Made by a program: the position numbers and the translations under genes
Virus record (IMG/VR): IMGVR_UViG_3300013101_000053
Span: 1 to 32,411 of that record
Length of the DNA stretch: 32,411 bases
Strand: one strand, 5' to 3'
From: a virus
Part shown: positions 8,771-16,827 of the stretch, piece after piece
Numbering within the stretch: the first letter of the stretch is position 1
How the letters are laid out: the number at the start of each line of letters is the position of its first letter
The notes under the pieces: generated by a model
The model's input: only the letters and a program-made list of their open reading frames with translations
What the model was told of the DNA's origin: nothing
The model's database searches: none

Positions 8771-8782
8771 ATCGTTTCTCCT

Positions 8783-9793
8783 TTAAAATGGAACCATTAG
8801 CGTTCCACCATATGATGTCTTACTATCTGAATCTACCCCGAATGCAGGGCCTAAGAATATATTCTCTACAACTGGCAAGAATTTACCTATGTTATAGGAC
8901 ACTGGTACAAACGTGGCCACAAACTTATCAGTAGTGCCCCCCATACCAATATTAACAAAACGCCAATCCATATCTATTTTTGTTGTACCATAAGACCAAA
9001 AACTAACATCTAGTTGTGGGGCAAAAAACTCATTAGTAAGAGCACCGCCCAAACCAATACGCGGATTGAACATCCAACTCTTTTTCGTTATTGGTGTTCT
9101 TGCGTATTCAAAACTATTTATTTTTACGGGAAACTTTTCTCCATAAACATAATTACCTCTTTTGTCCTTAGTAGGCATTGTGGGGCTTTCTACCGCCATA
9201 GATACTGTCACGCCGCCCTTGTTATAATCCCCGTCAGGGCTTTGTGTGTGTACAATATCAAAATAGAAATCCAGTGGAGCAGGTGTGTACACGTAACGGT
9301 CTTTGAGCTTCGGCATGTTAGGACTAACATACATATTACCAGCAGGTATCATCCTACCATTGGCCGCAGGACGGTCAGCGGGTACTATTTCTAACTCTTT
9401 TCTAGGATCATCAGCCGGTGCTTTAAATCGCTGAATACTGTCCGCCTCTACCTCAATAATTTTGGACTCAAGCCGCCCTACAACACGGCCCAACTCAGAT
9501 ATCTGGCCGCCCTGTTCTTTTATTAACTCTTTTGCTGCCTCAAGTGCACGGCTATCTGTTTCAGCCATCTTTTCTTGTAGTTCTTGGAACTGTGCTTTGT
9601 TAGCCACGACTTGGGCATGCATTATGTCAGCAGCTATACGTGAAATTTGTGTTTCGGTAATAGCTGGTACTGATGTCTTGTTTAGCCAACGGTCTATACC
9701 ATCACCAATTGCGTTTACTTGTACCCACAAGAACCCAGCAATTGCTACGGCCGCAATGATCTTCGTTATATCCCATATGCTAATTTTTTCCAT
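8783..9793 (-). CDS. Membrane-anchored coiled-coil protein with beta-rich C-terminus
   Basis: Residues about 10-28 form an N-terminal membrane anchor (IIAAVAIAGFLWVQVNAI). Residues about 45-120 are a charged coiled coil (FQELQEKMAETDSRALEAAK and SELGRVVGRLESKIIEVEAD). Residues about 165-336 are beta-rich with alternating aromatic/polar residues, ending LMVPF. The last residue is Phe, as in many outer-membrane beta-barrels, but that family is not proven. It starts directly after the 94-residue membrane protein with no clear own Shine-Dalgarno. Function unknown; an envelope-spanning role in entry or lysis is one option. Confidence 0.55.
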   Translation of the reverse strand: MEKISIWDITKIIAAVAIAGFLWVQVNAIGDGIDRWLNKTSVPAITETQISRIAADIMHAQVVANKAQFQELQEKMAETDSRALEAAKELIKEQGGQISELGRVVGRLESKIIEVEADSIQRFKAPADDPRKELEIVPADRPAANGRMIPAGNMYVSPNMPKLKDRYVYTPAPLDFYFDIVHTQSPDGDYNKGGVTVSMAVESPTMPTKDKRGNYVYGEKFPVKINSFEYARTPITKKSWMFNPRIGLGGALTNEFFAPQLDVSFWSYGTTKIDMDWRFVNIGMGGTTDKFVATFVPVSYNIGKFLPVVENIFLGPAFGVDSDSKTSYGGTLMVPF

Positions 9794-10078
9794 TTATTTA
9801 TCTGTATCTAACGTCTCGAAATTTTCTGCTTCTTCGGTCACTCTGGATCTTGTGAGTATTCTACTAGTAGCTAGGGTTATGAAACCACCACCCAAAAAAC
9901 CCAACCCCACTGTGGGGGTAATCCATGGTTGACCGGATGTTAAACCTTCGGTGAACATACCATAAATTATAGGTACGTACAACAAAAGAAGCCATTGAAA
10001 CTTCATCGAAGCTACATTTCTAAGAATCTTTTGAATCCATAAATCCCAAAAAGTGCAATCAAATACACTTAATTTCAT
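9794..10078 (-). CDS. Small two-helix membrane protein (94 aa), holin-like in shape
   Basis: Two hydrophobic segments (about 27-42 and 53-72) are joined by a short polar loop, followed by a charged C-terminal tail. This size and topology fit class II holins, which permeabilise the inner membrane at lysis, but many unrelated phage proteins look the same. AGGAGG precedes the ATG. Its stop codon is directly followed by the start of the membrane-anchored coiled-coil gene, suggesting the two act together. Position between terminase and portal is unusual for a holin, so the call is weak. Confidence 0.5.
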   Translation of the reverse strand: MKLSVFDCTFWDLWIQKILRNVASMKFQWLLLLYVPIIYGMFTEGLTSGQPWITPTVGLGFLGGGFITLATSRILTRSRVTEEAENFETLDTDK

Positions 10079-10127
10079 AGCTTCCTCCTATAATTAGAAA
10101 CCACTCCTATAAGATATAGAGGTTAGA

Positions 10128-11870
10128 TTATTTAACTTTCTTTTGTAATAGTGCTGCTCCCGCGCTATACGTTATTTTAGCTGTCGACGGGCCAGCGTTG
10201 GTTAGGGTTCCCCAACTTGCACCGGGTGCTCTCAAACGTATCATACCACTTTCATTATGTAGTATCGGCTCGTCGTCAATTTCTAACTCTTTTTCTATTA
10301 GTCTTACACCGTGGGCTGCTAAGATTAACGCGGAATATAAATCCTTGTTGGCACCCTTGGTAGGTGTATCAAAATGTAGTAAGCCGCTAGCGGTTTGTGT
10401 TACAACAATGTTCAACATCTGTGATTTCAATGTCATTACATTAGAATAAGCTCTGGCCTCTAAATCTACAGTAGACCTAATGGGCGTTTCAGGAAACAAT
10501 AGCTTCTTGTCTTCCAGCAGTGACAGTGTGGCGAAGTTGGCATCTGAAATCCATGCTGGATTGAAAACCACCATCTCTAATATATGTCTGCCTTTGAAAT
10601 GAGCGTGGTCGTCATTTCCTCTGTCAATTATAGGCTCCACCCCTCCGTACCCTTCTTCTAGAAGGTCACAAACGGCTTTACCACCACCACCTTTGTCCAT
10701 GAATATACGAACAACATTATAATGCTCACACAGCGCCTGTACCACTTTAGTCAGCCCCTGTGTAGTTTGTTTCTTAACTTCCATTACATTAGCTATACGG
10801 TGTGTGGTAGCACCCATACGTATAATAACTACACCACAACTGGCTGCGCCGCCTTGGTTGGGGTCAATACCTATAACATAGGTACCCTCTTTAGCGCCTC
10901 TCATTTCCAAATTAAAGCCACTATTTAATGTGCAGTCATCTATTAGGGAAGCTTTGAAAAAACCCTCAGAATCGGATATCATGGCCGCCTCGTACTCCAT
11001 ACTGAACTCGTGGTGAGACATGATACGCTTGGCTTCTTTAATGTTGTTTAGATCCAAAAAACCTATTGGTAGGTCCCAGTAAGGTACTTGCCAAACAGCA
11101 TACTGGCTGTCCTTACCTTCGTTTGCATCTTTATTTACCATATACCAATGGTCCTTCATGCGACGCCACATGTGGTTGAACTTGTAGTAACCAGAAGAAG
11201 TCATAACCATCTTGTTGACTGTCTCCTCCTCAAAATCACTCTCTATGGCCAAGCCCAACTCTATCAGTTTATCTTGGCGCTCTAGTCTGCGCACACGCTC
11301 CATTGGTTTCATACCAGTAGCCCCCATAGGACGAACAACCATGTCCAAAGTAATGTCTGGTACTTGGGCTAGCTCGTCTACAAGTATTAAATAAAAACGG
11401 GAGCCACGGATCTTATTACCGTCACCTAATGGCAACGCCTCAATATAAGAACCAAGTCCCCCGGCTACTGACTTAAATTTTAAATAACAGGTATCAGAAC
11501 CTCTTGTGGGTCTCTTCTCACACGCCTCTCTTAAGAGGGGTGATTGTGCGTACAACTTTTCCACCTCAGCAAATATCATTTTTGACTGGCGAAAAACTGG
11601 GGCAATTAAGCCCACGCGGTAACCCGGATACAACATACAGCTAAGGACGGCTAGCGTACCTAGTAAAAACGTCTTACCAAAACCACGACCACACACCCCT
11701 ATAACATAATTCTTGAACCACATGTCTTCAAACACTAAACGCTGGATTGGAGCTAAGTCCACACCCAGCAACTCATATGCTGCTATACACGGATTCTGTC
11801 TATAAAATGCTATTAACTCTTTGCCCTGAGAAATCACAACTTCAAGATGCTTACTTTCCTTCTGCTTCAA
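10128..11870 (-). CDS. Terminase large subunit (packaging ATPase-nuclease)
   Basis: The motor that cuts and pumps DNA into proheads. Walker A is GRGFGKT (61-67), Walker B with catalytic Glu is LILVDE (161-166), and the coupling motif is TSSG (about 225-228). The nuclease domain has VIGIDPNQGG with Asp336, IFMDKGGGG with Asp392, and a late NKDLYSALILAAHG segment supplying the third acidic residue. The start is TTG at 11868-11870: GGAGG sits seven bases upstream, and no nearby ATG has a comparable site. The gene begins just after the small-subunit candidate stop. Length is normal for the family. Confidence 0.93.
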   Translation of the reverse strand: MKQKESKHLEVVISQGKELIAFYRQNPCIAAYELLGVDLAPIQRLVFEDMWFKNYVIGVCGRGFGKTFLLGTLAVLSCMLYPGYRVGLIAPVFRQSKMIFAEVEKLYAQSPLLREACEKRPTRGSDTCYLKFKSVAGGLGSYIEALPLGDGNKIRGSRFYLILVDELAQVPDITLDMVVRPMGATGMKPMERVRRLERQDKLIELGLAIESDFEEETVNKMVMTSSGYYKFNHMWRRMKDHWYMVNKDANEGKDSQYAVWQVPYWDLPIGFLDLNNIKEAKRIMSHHEFSMEYEAAMISDSEGFFKASLIDDCTLNSGFNLEMRGAKEGTYVIGIDPNQGGAASCGVVIIRMGATTHRIANVMEVKKQTTQGLTKVVQALCEHYNVVRIFMDKGGGGKAVCDLLEEGYGGVEPIIDRGNDDHAHFKGRHILEMVVFNPAWISDANFATLSLLEDKKLLFPETPIRSTVDLEARAYSNVMTLKSQMLNIVVTQTASGLLHFDTPTKGANKDLYSALILAAHGVRLIEKELEIDDEPILHNESGMIRLRAPGASWGTLTNAGPSTAKITYSAGAALLQKKVK

Positions 11871-11872
11871 GT

Positions 11873-12403
11873 TTAGTCCTCCCTATCGTCTTCTTCTACG
11901 TCGATGTCCTCACTATTTCCTTTGTAACCCTCTCTCTTAGCAATCATTTTATCTTGCTCGACCTTCTTTTTACGAAGGGTTTCCATTTGCTCTATTTTCT
12001 TAGCGTCATCAAAAGCCATGGCTAGGTTAACAATTGAGAACCCCTTGTATTCATTGGGGTCGATTCTATCCTTACGACGTACTGACAATCCTTCTTTTAT
12101 TTTATCATTTTGCTTTCTAATCTTTTCTATGGCATTAGATATATCTTGTATACCATCATCCTGTCCCTTAGCTGATTTTAAAAGACGGATCTCAAGAACC
12201 CTGTTCTTGGCTAAATCCATAATATCGTCCATATCACCAGACGACAAATCATCAGTTTCAAAATCCTGTAGATAAATGCCCACAAGATCATTATATATCC
12301 TTAATTCGTCTTCCTCAAAGATTTCATGCATGGGCATGACCTCTTTAATCATCTTCTTTACTGTGGGAGGATTCTTGGGCCTCCCCCTACCTTTTGCTGG
12401 CAT
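11873..12403 (-). CDS. Probable terminase small subunit (176 aa)
   Basis: The protein begins MPAKGRGRPKNPPTVKK, an AT-hook-like GRPK element suited to DNA binding. Residues about 30-170 are charged helix with an acidic end (DVEEDDRED). Small terminase subunits recognise packaging sites and form rings through helical segments. The gene lies immediately upstream of the large subunit with almost no gap. GGAGG precedes the ATG, which overlaps the upstream stop (TAATG). The neighbouring 146-residue protein is an alternative small subunit, so the assignment rests on position. Confidence 0.6.
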   Translation of the reverse strand: MPAKGRGRPKNPPTVKKMIKEVMPMHEIFEEDELRIYNDLVGIYLQDFETDDLSSGDMDDIMDLAKNRVLEIRLLKSAKGQDDGIQDISNAIEKIRKQNDKIKEGLSVRRKDRIDPNEYKGFSIVNLAMAFDDAKKIEQMETLRKKKVEQDKMIAKREGYKGNSEDIDVEEDDRED

Positions 12404-12843
12404 TAGGTATCCTCCAAGGTGTCGTAAAACTCGGACGGGTCTAGCCCGTTATTCTGACAGTGTTCTTTAAAGATAAGTATAAGTTCTGGTGTCAGGTTGT
12501 GACTAAAATACTCTATGTTCTGACCACATGTTATTTCTATTCTACGTGAATTACGCATCGACTTGTCAGTCATAACATCTTCAAGCATGTTAAGCTCTTC
12601 TCTCGTTGCTTCTATCCACTCATCTATACACGCATCCTCAAATCTACCATAACTACAAGAGATTTCGTCTGACAAAGGATTCATTCTCTTGAAATAGCCA
12701 ATCAAAGCTCTTGATATCTTGTCTCGTGTCTCTGGTTTATGCCGTTGTCCCATCTTTGACATGCTTATAGCACGCTTGCTTTCTTCGCTTAGCTTAAATC
12801 CTATAGGTCTTCCTCTTCTACCACCACCCGTCTTCTTAGGCAT
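12403..12843 (-). CDS. NUMOD3-like DNA-binding protein (146 aa)
   Basis: Residues about 15-48 read LSEESKRAISMSKMGQRHKP followed by ETRDKISRAL, a paired helical motif like NUMOD3, the DNA-binding module common in homing endonucleases. An N-terminal GGGRRGRP element adds basic DNA contact. No GIY-YIG or HNH nuclease signature is present in the remaining 95 residues. It may be a packaging-site or regulatory DNA-binding protein, or a homing nuclease remnant that kept only its binding end. GGAGG with six-base spacing supports the start; it overlaps the preceding gene by eight bases. Confidence 0.55.
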   Translation of the reverse strand: MPKKTGGGRRGRPIGFKLSEESKRAISMSKMGQRHKPETRDKISRALIGYFKRMNPLSDEISCSYGRFEDACIDEWIEATREELNMLEDVMTDKSMRNSRRIEITCGQNIEYFSHNLTPELILIFKEHCQNNGLDPSEFYDTLEDT

Positions 12844-13174
12844 CTTGAACCTCCTCTAGGATAACAAATTTATGGCACTCAGGACAAATTAAACCATATG
12901 TATTTACATTCCCTCTGTGAATATAATCACAGTCTGGGCACTTGTAATAAGCTGCCCTAGCTTCTCGTTTAGGTTTAGAGAAAGTAAAAGGCATGTTCAT
13001 GTGATTATCAACATGTCTACTTTCTCTGTGTATTCTCTCGTTGTGGTTGGTTACACCGCCCTCCGGTTCATAACGTCTGCCAGTAGCACCGGGGGTTAGT
13101 TCTCCAAAATCACTCTTTGTGTTCTTTACTTTCTTAGCTGCGTCTCGCGCAATTGCATCAATATTAGTTGTCAT
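12836..13174 (-). CDS. Zinc-ribbon protein (112 aa)
   Basis: The C-terminal 40 residues hold YYKCPDCDYIHRG and GLICPECHKFV, two CPxC knuckles 19 residues apart, a standard zinc-ribbon. The first 75 residues are charged and low in hydrophobics, probably disordered, with several His and Arg. Such proteins often bind nucleic acid or act as small adaptors. It follows the HD gene by two bases and overlaps the NUMOD3-like gene; only a weak AGG lies upstream, so translation is probably coupled. Its target is unknown. Confidence 0.6.
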   Translation of the reverse strand: MTTNIDAIARDAAKKVKNTKSDFGELTPGATGRRYEPEGGVTNHNERIHRESRHVDNHMNMPFTFSKPKREARAAYYKCPDCDYIHRGNVNTYGLICPECHKFVILEEVQDA

Positions 13175-13176
13175 AA

Positions 13177-13737
13177 CTATCGCCTGATGTCCACCTCAAT
13201 ACAGCGTTTACTGGCAGTATAATCTGATAGATATACACAAAGTTCCATAGGAGTATACTTAGCTAGTGGTTTCTTCCACTTACCCGTACTCCAAGGTCCG
13301 TAGTGATAGCCCACACAATCTCTGATAACCTTAAAAGCATCGTCATCTAAAATCATGGTGACTTCCTGCACCTCTTCGACTAGTTGTGCAGCCAAGTCAG
13401 GGTGATTCCTTGTGGTATGCCCGGTTCTAGTCAACCCCTGCTTACGCAGATCATGAATTACGCAACCAGCTATGATCTCATCACGTTTGTCTTCACAATT
13501 CAGTGCTCTACATAGCTCATAGGCCACAGTAAACACTTTTTTGGTATGTAGCATAGTACCGTCTGGGCCTAGCTCTGATATAGGATGATACTTACCACTG
13601 GAACTAGCAGGGCAATCTGTAAAAAAGTAATCTGGCGCTTGTATAAGACAAAGCCGCGTAAATTCCCTAATACGCTCATCGTAAATTCTAATTAATTCTT
13701 CGTGGAAAATCTTTTCCCTTTCCTCATTTGAAACCAT
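13177..13737 (-). CDS. HD-domain phosphohydrolase (186 aa)
   Basis: The metal-binding pattern of the HD superfamily is visible: His64 (MLHTKKV), His95-Asp96 (CVIHDLRK), His112 (RNHPDL), His145 (VGYHYG) and Asp172 (YLSDY). Such enzymes hydrolyse nucleotides or nucleotide-like phosphates. The clear spacing of five ligands suggests an active enzyme. In a phage it could alter the nucleotide pool or a signalling nucleotide; no substrate can be read from the sequence. GGAG with good spacing precedes the ATG. It is distinct from the RelA/SpoT-like HD gene at 25983. Confidence 0.72.
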   Translation of the reverse strand: MVSNEEREKIFHEELIRIYDERIREFTRLCLIQAPDYFFTDCPASSSGKYHPISELGPDGTMLHTKKVFTVAYELCRALNCEDKRDEIIAGCVIHDLRKQGLTRTGHTTRNHPDLAAQLVEEVQEVTMILDDDAFKVIRDCVGYHYGPWSTGKWKKPLAKYTPMELCVYLSDYTASKRCIEVDIRR

Positions 13738-13752
13738 TTAAATCTCCTATCC

Positions 13753-14016
13753 TTAACCTATTGGCGGTCTTTCATCAGGGCCCTCAGTCATGTCAAACCC
13801 TTTTAAAGTGATACTATCACTATCAAGCCTTACTTGTTCTACTCTAGTAGAATTATGCTTGGGATTGTATCCCGCTTGTGGGTAAGTCCCACCTCTGTAA
13901 CGCCGGGGTTGTTGTGAATAATCCATCCACTTTAAACTGTCATCTCTCGCCAAAGTCGCGCCTTCTTCATACTTAATCCAGTAGGGCTTTCTAAAAGCTT
14001 CCATTGCAATAGGCAT
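13753..14016 (-). CDS. Hypothetical protein (87 aa)
   Basis: Aromatic and Arg-rich, with YSQQPRRYRGGTYPQAGY in the middle and few hydrophobic runs, so it may be partly disordered. No family is recognised. AAAGGAG precedes the ATG with nine-base spacing, and the gene is packed 12 bases from its upstream neighbour, which supports real expression. It sits between the HD hydrolase and a Lys-rich hypothetical protein in the nucleotide/packaging block. Confidence 0.5.
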   Translation of the reverse strand: MPIAMEAFRKPYWIKYEEGATLARDDSLKWMDYSQQPRRYRGGTYPQAGYNPKHNSTRVEQVRLDSDSITLKGFDMTEGPDERPPIG

Positions 14017-14028
14017 TAGGCTACTCCT

Positions 14029-14391
14029 TTATTTTTTAGCTTTTTTCTTCTTGTCGTCTTTTTTCTTTTTCTTAGGATCTTCCTCTTCGTCCTCGTCTTT
14101 CTTCTTCATGAAAGGATTCACGCCCTTCTTAGCCGCAAACTCTTCGTAAGCCTCTTCTTGCCCTTCCCAAATATCTTCTTCGGCCGCTTGCGATTTCATG
14201 AACCCCATAAGATCCATTGCGAATGCTGGGACGCCAGAGCCTTCCCATTCATAAGAAATACTCATGTATTCTTTGTCACTAATCTTAGCAACCATACGCG
14301 CTGAGTTGTAACCATCCTTGGACTTAGAAATATTAGTATACATTACTGTGTCCGGGGCCACACTCACTGTGAAGTCTTTGCTCTTTGCCAT
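14029..14391 (-). CDS. Hypothetical protein with Lys-rich tail (120 aa)
   Basis: Residues 1-70 contain beta-prone segments (FTVSVAPDTVMYTNIS and KEYMSISYEWEG). The last 35 residues are acidic then almost pure lysine (DEDEEEDPKKKKKDDKKK), so the end is disordered and probably binds nucleic acid or a charged surface. ATG at 14389-14391 is chosen because GGAG lies ten bases upstream; an in-frame TTG at 14400 is too close to that site. It overlaps the dNMP-kinase stop by a few bases. Function unknown. Confidence 0.55.
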   Translation of the reverse strand: MAKSKDFTVSVAPDTVMYTNISKSKDGYNSARMVAKISDKEYMSISYEWEGSGVPAFAMDLMGFMKSQAAEEDIWEGQEEAYEEFAAKKGVNPFMKKKDEDEEEDPKKKKKDDKKKKAKK

Positions 14392-14392
14392 C

Positions 14393-15013
14393 TTAGTCAA
14401 TCTCCTTTAATTTCATATTGTGTAAATCTGCTATCCATGGGACAAGTATTTTAGCTTGCCCTCTTAAATCATCTTTCGTACCTTCATTCCTTACATCGAA
14501 ATCAATCTCGAAATCAACCTTATCCAACGATATCTCAGAAATATGGTTAGGTTGTTGAGCCGCTCCTTCAATAGGCCGTGACACTCTTAGTACCACGCCT
14601 CCCCTATCTATGATTGGATAAACTTCATTTGCGTGCCTACAATCTGTAATGATGACATTATCATAACCCTTGTCTTCTATTACATTAAACAAAGCTTTAA
14701 CCCAATAGTTTATGTCCTTATCCCTAAAGAACTGTCCGTAGTCCTGTAGAAATTCGCGTGGGGACCAATAATCCGCTGGGTTAGACGAAATTCCCAGACC
14801 GTCCTTAGGATACCTAAGATCCGGTACCTCTTTTAAGTCTCCCCACAACTGCTCGTAACTAAGATCAAAGTCTCTTTGAACACGTTTCTTAAGCTCTAAT
14901 GCATATGCAATCATTACGTATGTGTTGTTCTTCTGTGCATTGAACTCTTCTCCCAAGTAGGACGCTAGTGTGTCCTTACCTGCTCGGGCCTTTCCTATAA
15001 TTCCTATAATCAT
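14393..15013 (-). CDS. Deoxynucleoside monophosphate kinase-like protein
   Basis: The P-loop GKARAGKDT (about 7-15) is at the N terminus. YWSPREFLQDYGQFFRDK and NVIITDCRHANEV follow, patterns seen in phage dNMP kinases of the T4 gp1 type, which raise dNDP levels for phage DNA synthesis. The 206-residue length fits. The start overlaps the stop of the upstream gene (TAATG), with AAGGAA as its weak Shine-Dalgarno. Substrate specificity cannot be read; some related P-loop kinases accept modified nucleotides. Confidence 0.7.
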   Translation of the reverse strand: MIIGIIGKARAGKDTLASYLGEEFNAQKNNTYVMIAYALELKKRVQRDFDLSYEQLWGDLKEVPDLRYPKDGLGISSNPADYWSPREFLQDYGQFFRDKDINYWVKALFNVIEDKGYDNVIITDCRHANEVYPIIDRGGVVLRVSRPIEGAAQQPNHISEISLDKVDFEIDFDVRNEGTKDDLRGQAKILVPWIADLHNMKLKEID

Positions 15014-15261
15014 TAAGTATTCCTTAAAACAAATGAGTTGCCATAGCGCTGAACGCCCTGCTTGTACAGCTTTTCATTGTCGTGTTTTTCTACCATTTGC
15101 ATGGCCCTGTGGCCAGCGGCGTCTTCAAAATTTAGAATAATATTATCTTTGTTTATGATGGGGGTACACTGCGCAACACATGTGTCATACACCATAGCAT
15201 TAGCTATTACGGTGTGTCTACCAATCAACCACATTATCAACCAATATTTAAATCTATTCAT
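15013..15261 (-). CDS. Small protein with N-terminal hydrophobic segment (82 aa)
   Basis: Residues about 5-24 (KYWLIMWLIGRHTVIANAMV) form a marginal membrane or signal segment with a His/Arg interruption. Two cysteines follow (CVAQC), then a charged soluble end. The pattern could be a signal-anchored small protein or lipoprotein-like, but no lipobox is present. It overlaps the upstream stop (ATGA) and runs into the dNMP kinase. No family is recognised. Confidence 0.45.
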   Translation of the reverse strand: MNRFKYWLIMWLIGRHTVIANAMVYDTCVAQCTPIINKDNIILNFEDAAGHRAMQMVEKHDNEKLYKQGVQRYGNSFVLRNT

Positions 15262-15521
15262 TTTATCCTAATATTTTTCATGTTCTTCAAGGAGCGCTCT
15301 AGCTCCGAAGTGCTTCTCTTTAATTGGCGCTCTAACTTAGCTATGTCAGGGTCAGCCACCTTAGAGGGCTTCTTAGGCCCCTTTGTAGTCTTCGTACGCT
15401 TAACCTCCGTGAACTTAACTACATATTCTTTACAGTCCTTACAATCACACTTGGGGGCGTTGATATCACAAAAACACTCTACGTCCATACCTTTGAATTT
15501 AACTAGAAGCTGTTTTATCAT
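15258..15521 (-). CDS. Cysteine-rich basic protein (87 aa)
   Basis: Residues 15-31 hold five Cys in CFCDINAPKCDCKDC, a possible zinc knuckle or small metal site. The remainder is Lys/Arg-rich helix (LERQLKRSTSELERSLKNMK). The gene overlaps the upstream coding end by 23 bases and has no strong own Shine-Dalgarno, so translation is probably coupled. A nucleic-acid-binding role is plausible, but no family is recognised. Confidence 0.45.
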   Translation of the reverse strand: MIKQLLVKFKGMDVECFCDINAPKCDCKDCKEYVVKFTEVKRTKTTKGPKKPSKVADPDIAKLERQLKRSTSELERSLKNMKNIRIK

Positions 15522-15930
15522 TACTAGTATCTATTATTATCGACCAGTCACTTTTCTGAATTGCCCGGTCTATTAGAATACGCTCCTCATTAAATTTGTC
15601 TCGCTGTTCCATCAAATTAAACATATCAAGTGACGCACACTCTGTACGAGCGATAAGCTGTGACACCAGATCTACTTTGCGCTCCGTGTTCTGGCGCAGC
15701 CTAACAGCGTTGGCTACAGTGATTTTAGAACCGCCTAATTCTACAACAGTAGAAATGTTCTTGTCATCTATTAATATAAGATGTGATTTCAAATTGTCAA
15801 GTAAAACCAGCAAGTTTTTTACAGCCAGATCCACATTTGCCCTGTTAGTTTCCTTGGACAAATATTCACCAGTATCTCTTATCTTTTCTTGTATAAATTT
15901 TTTTCTTGTTATCAACTCTGCTAAATACAT
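15499..15930 (-). CDS. DIP1984/DUF6847-like helical protein (143 aa)
   Basis: Nearly all helix with a conserved-looking core. The start MYLAELITRKKFIQEKI, the middle DDKNISTVVELGGSKITVANAV and the following RLRQNTERKVDLVSQLIA resemble the small coiled-coil family called DIP1984 or DUF6847 (some members annotated septicolysin-like), recalled by eye. No enzymatic role is established for it. GAGG five bases before the ATG supports the start. The family call needs a profile search; the coiled-coil nature is secure. Confidence 0.5.
   Translation of the reverse strand: MYLAELITRKKFIQEKIRDTGEYLSKETNRANVDLAVKNLLVLLDNLKSHLILIDDKNISTVVELGGSKITVANAVRLRQNTERKVDLVSQLIARTECASLDMFNLMEQRDKFNEERILIDRAIQKSDWSIIIDTSNDKTASS
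15773..15800 (-). promoter_or_regulatory. Possible internal sigma70-like promoter
   Basis: Inside the DIP1984-like gene the minus strand reads TTGACA (15795-15800), 16 bases, then TATATT (15773-15778). It would drive the cysteine-rich protein, the 82-residue protein and the dNMP kinase. The bases are also constrained by coding, so it may be chance. Confidence 0.3.
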
Positions 15931-15965
15931 AATATCCTCGTGTGTGGTTACCCGCCACTATTATT

Positions 15966-16739
15966 CTACACTAAACAAGTGGAACAGTTGTAACAAAACT
16001 TATGGTATGACTTGTTGCCGTGACCACAAGTGGGACAACGTTTCTTAGTACGCGTGGTGGTAGGTTTGACTACCCGACCCCCGTCTTTGCGACGGCCTTT
16101 GAGTCTGATTACTATCACGTACTTACTGGATTCCAGACTACCTACATTACCGTAGTCGAACTCTTGTCTGGTTGGCTTACCATTTACGGTGATGCCTTGG
16201 TCGTTGCTATTGCTGTAAAAGCAATTCACACTCGAACTCTTACTTTTTGAAGAGCGGCCACTAAAATTACCGGTAGAATTTGAACTTGTGTAAGTCCAAT
16301 CAGCTCCTCCAGTACCAGCAGAACCACCAGTGTACCAAGTTGTTGCCCACGGTTGTGGGTTGTCGTTAACGTAAAGCACGGGTTCGTAGTCTCTTTCGTA
16401 ACGGAATTCTACACGTAGAATACCATCGTCGAGTCTATCACCACGGTATCGAGAAATTTCCGCTGTCTTCTCGATAAATCTGAAACGATTACGGACTTTA
16501 TTATTTGTACCCATAAAGCCTTTAATCTCAACAGTATTGTTGGCAGGTACAATAACTTCGTTGCCGCCGAATACACGCTTACCGTCTACGGTGACATTAG
16601 CTACTGCCTTCCTGCCTTCAAGATTCTTTAAGACAATGGAGTAGTCGCTCCCGAAGGGTAGGCGTACATACCCCCGCTCGTCTCTAAGAACCTTACCTTT
16701 TGATTTTACTACTACTACAAAATTATTTCTAAATGTCAT
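15966..16739 (-). CDS. Beta-rich protein with C-terminal zinc ribbon (257 aa)
   Basis: Three parts are visible. Residues 1-125 are beta-prone (LPFGSDYSIVLKNLEGRKA, DGKRVFGGNEVIVPANNTVE, DDGILRVEFRYER). Residues about 135-185 are Gly/Ser/Thr/Asn-rich and probably disordered. The end has KKRCPTCGHGNKSYHKFCYN, a CxxC zinc ribbon with further Cys. I recall similar N-terminal segments in uncharacterised phage and bacterial proteins, without a function. GGAG eight bases upstream supports the start. An 11-bp inverted repeat lies outside each end of the gene. Confidence 0.55.
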   Translation of the reverse strand: MTFRNNFVVVVKSKGKVLRDERGYVRLPFGSDYSIVLKNLEGRKAVANVTVDGKRVFGGNEVIVPANNTVEIKGFMGTNNKVRNRFRFIEKTAEISRYRGDRLDDGILRVEFRYERDYEPVLYVNDNPQPWATTWYTGGSAGTGGADWTYTSSNSTGNFSGRSSKSKSSSVNCFYSNSNDQGITVNGKPTRQEFDYGNVGSLESSKYVIVIRLKGRRKDGGRVVKPTTTRTKKRCPTCGHGNKSYHKFCYNCSTCLV

Positions 16740-16758
16740 GATGTCTTCTCCTTTTAAC

Positions 16759-16777
16759 AGGCCACCAGCTAGGGCCT
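16759..16777 (-). other. Small hairpin between cold-shock and zinc-ribbon genes
   Basis: Arms AGGCC (16759-16763) and GGCCT (16773-16777) enclose a 9-base loop. It lies after the cold-shock stop and just before the next gene's Shine-Dalgarno. There is no U-tract, so it may be a processing or leader hairpin. Confidence 0.25.
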
Positions 16778-16827
16778 CTATTTAATTTTTAACTGGTTGG
16801 ACATGACGGGTAACCACGTTTTTTGTC

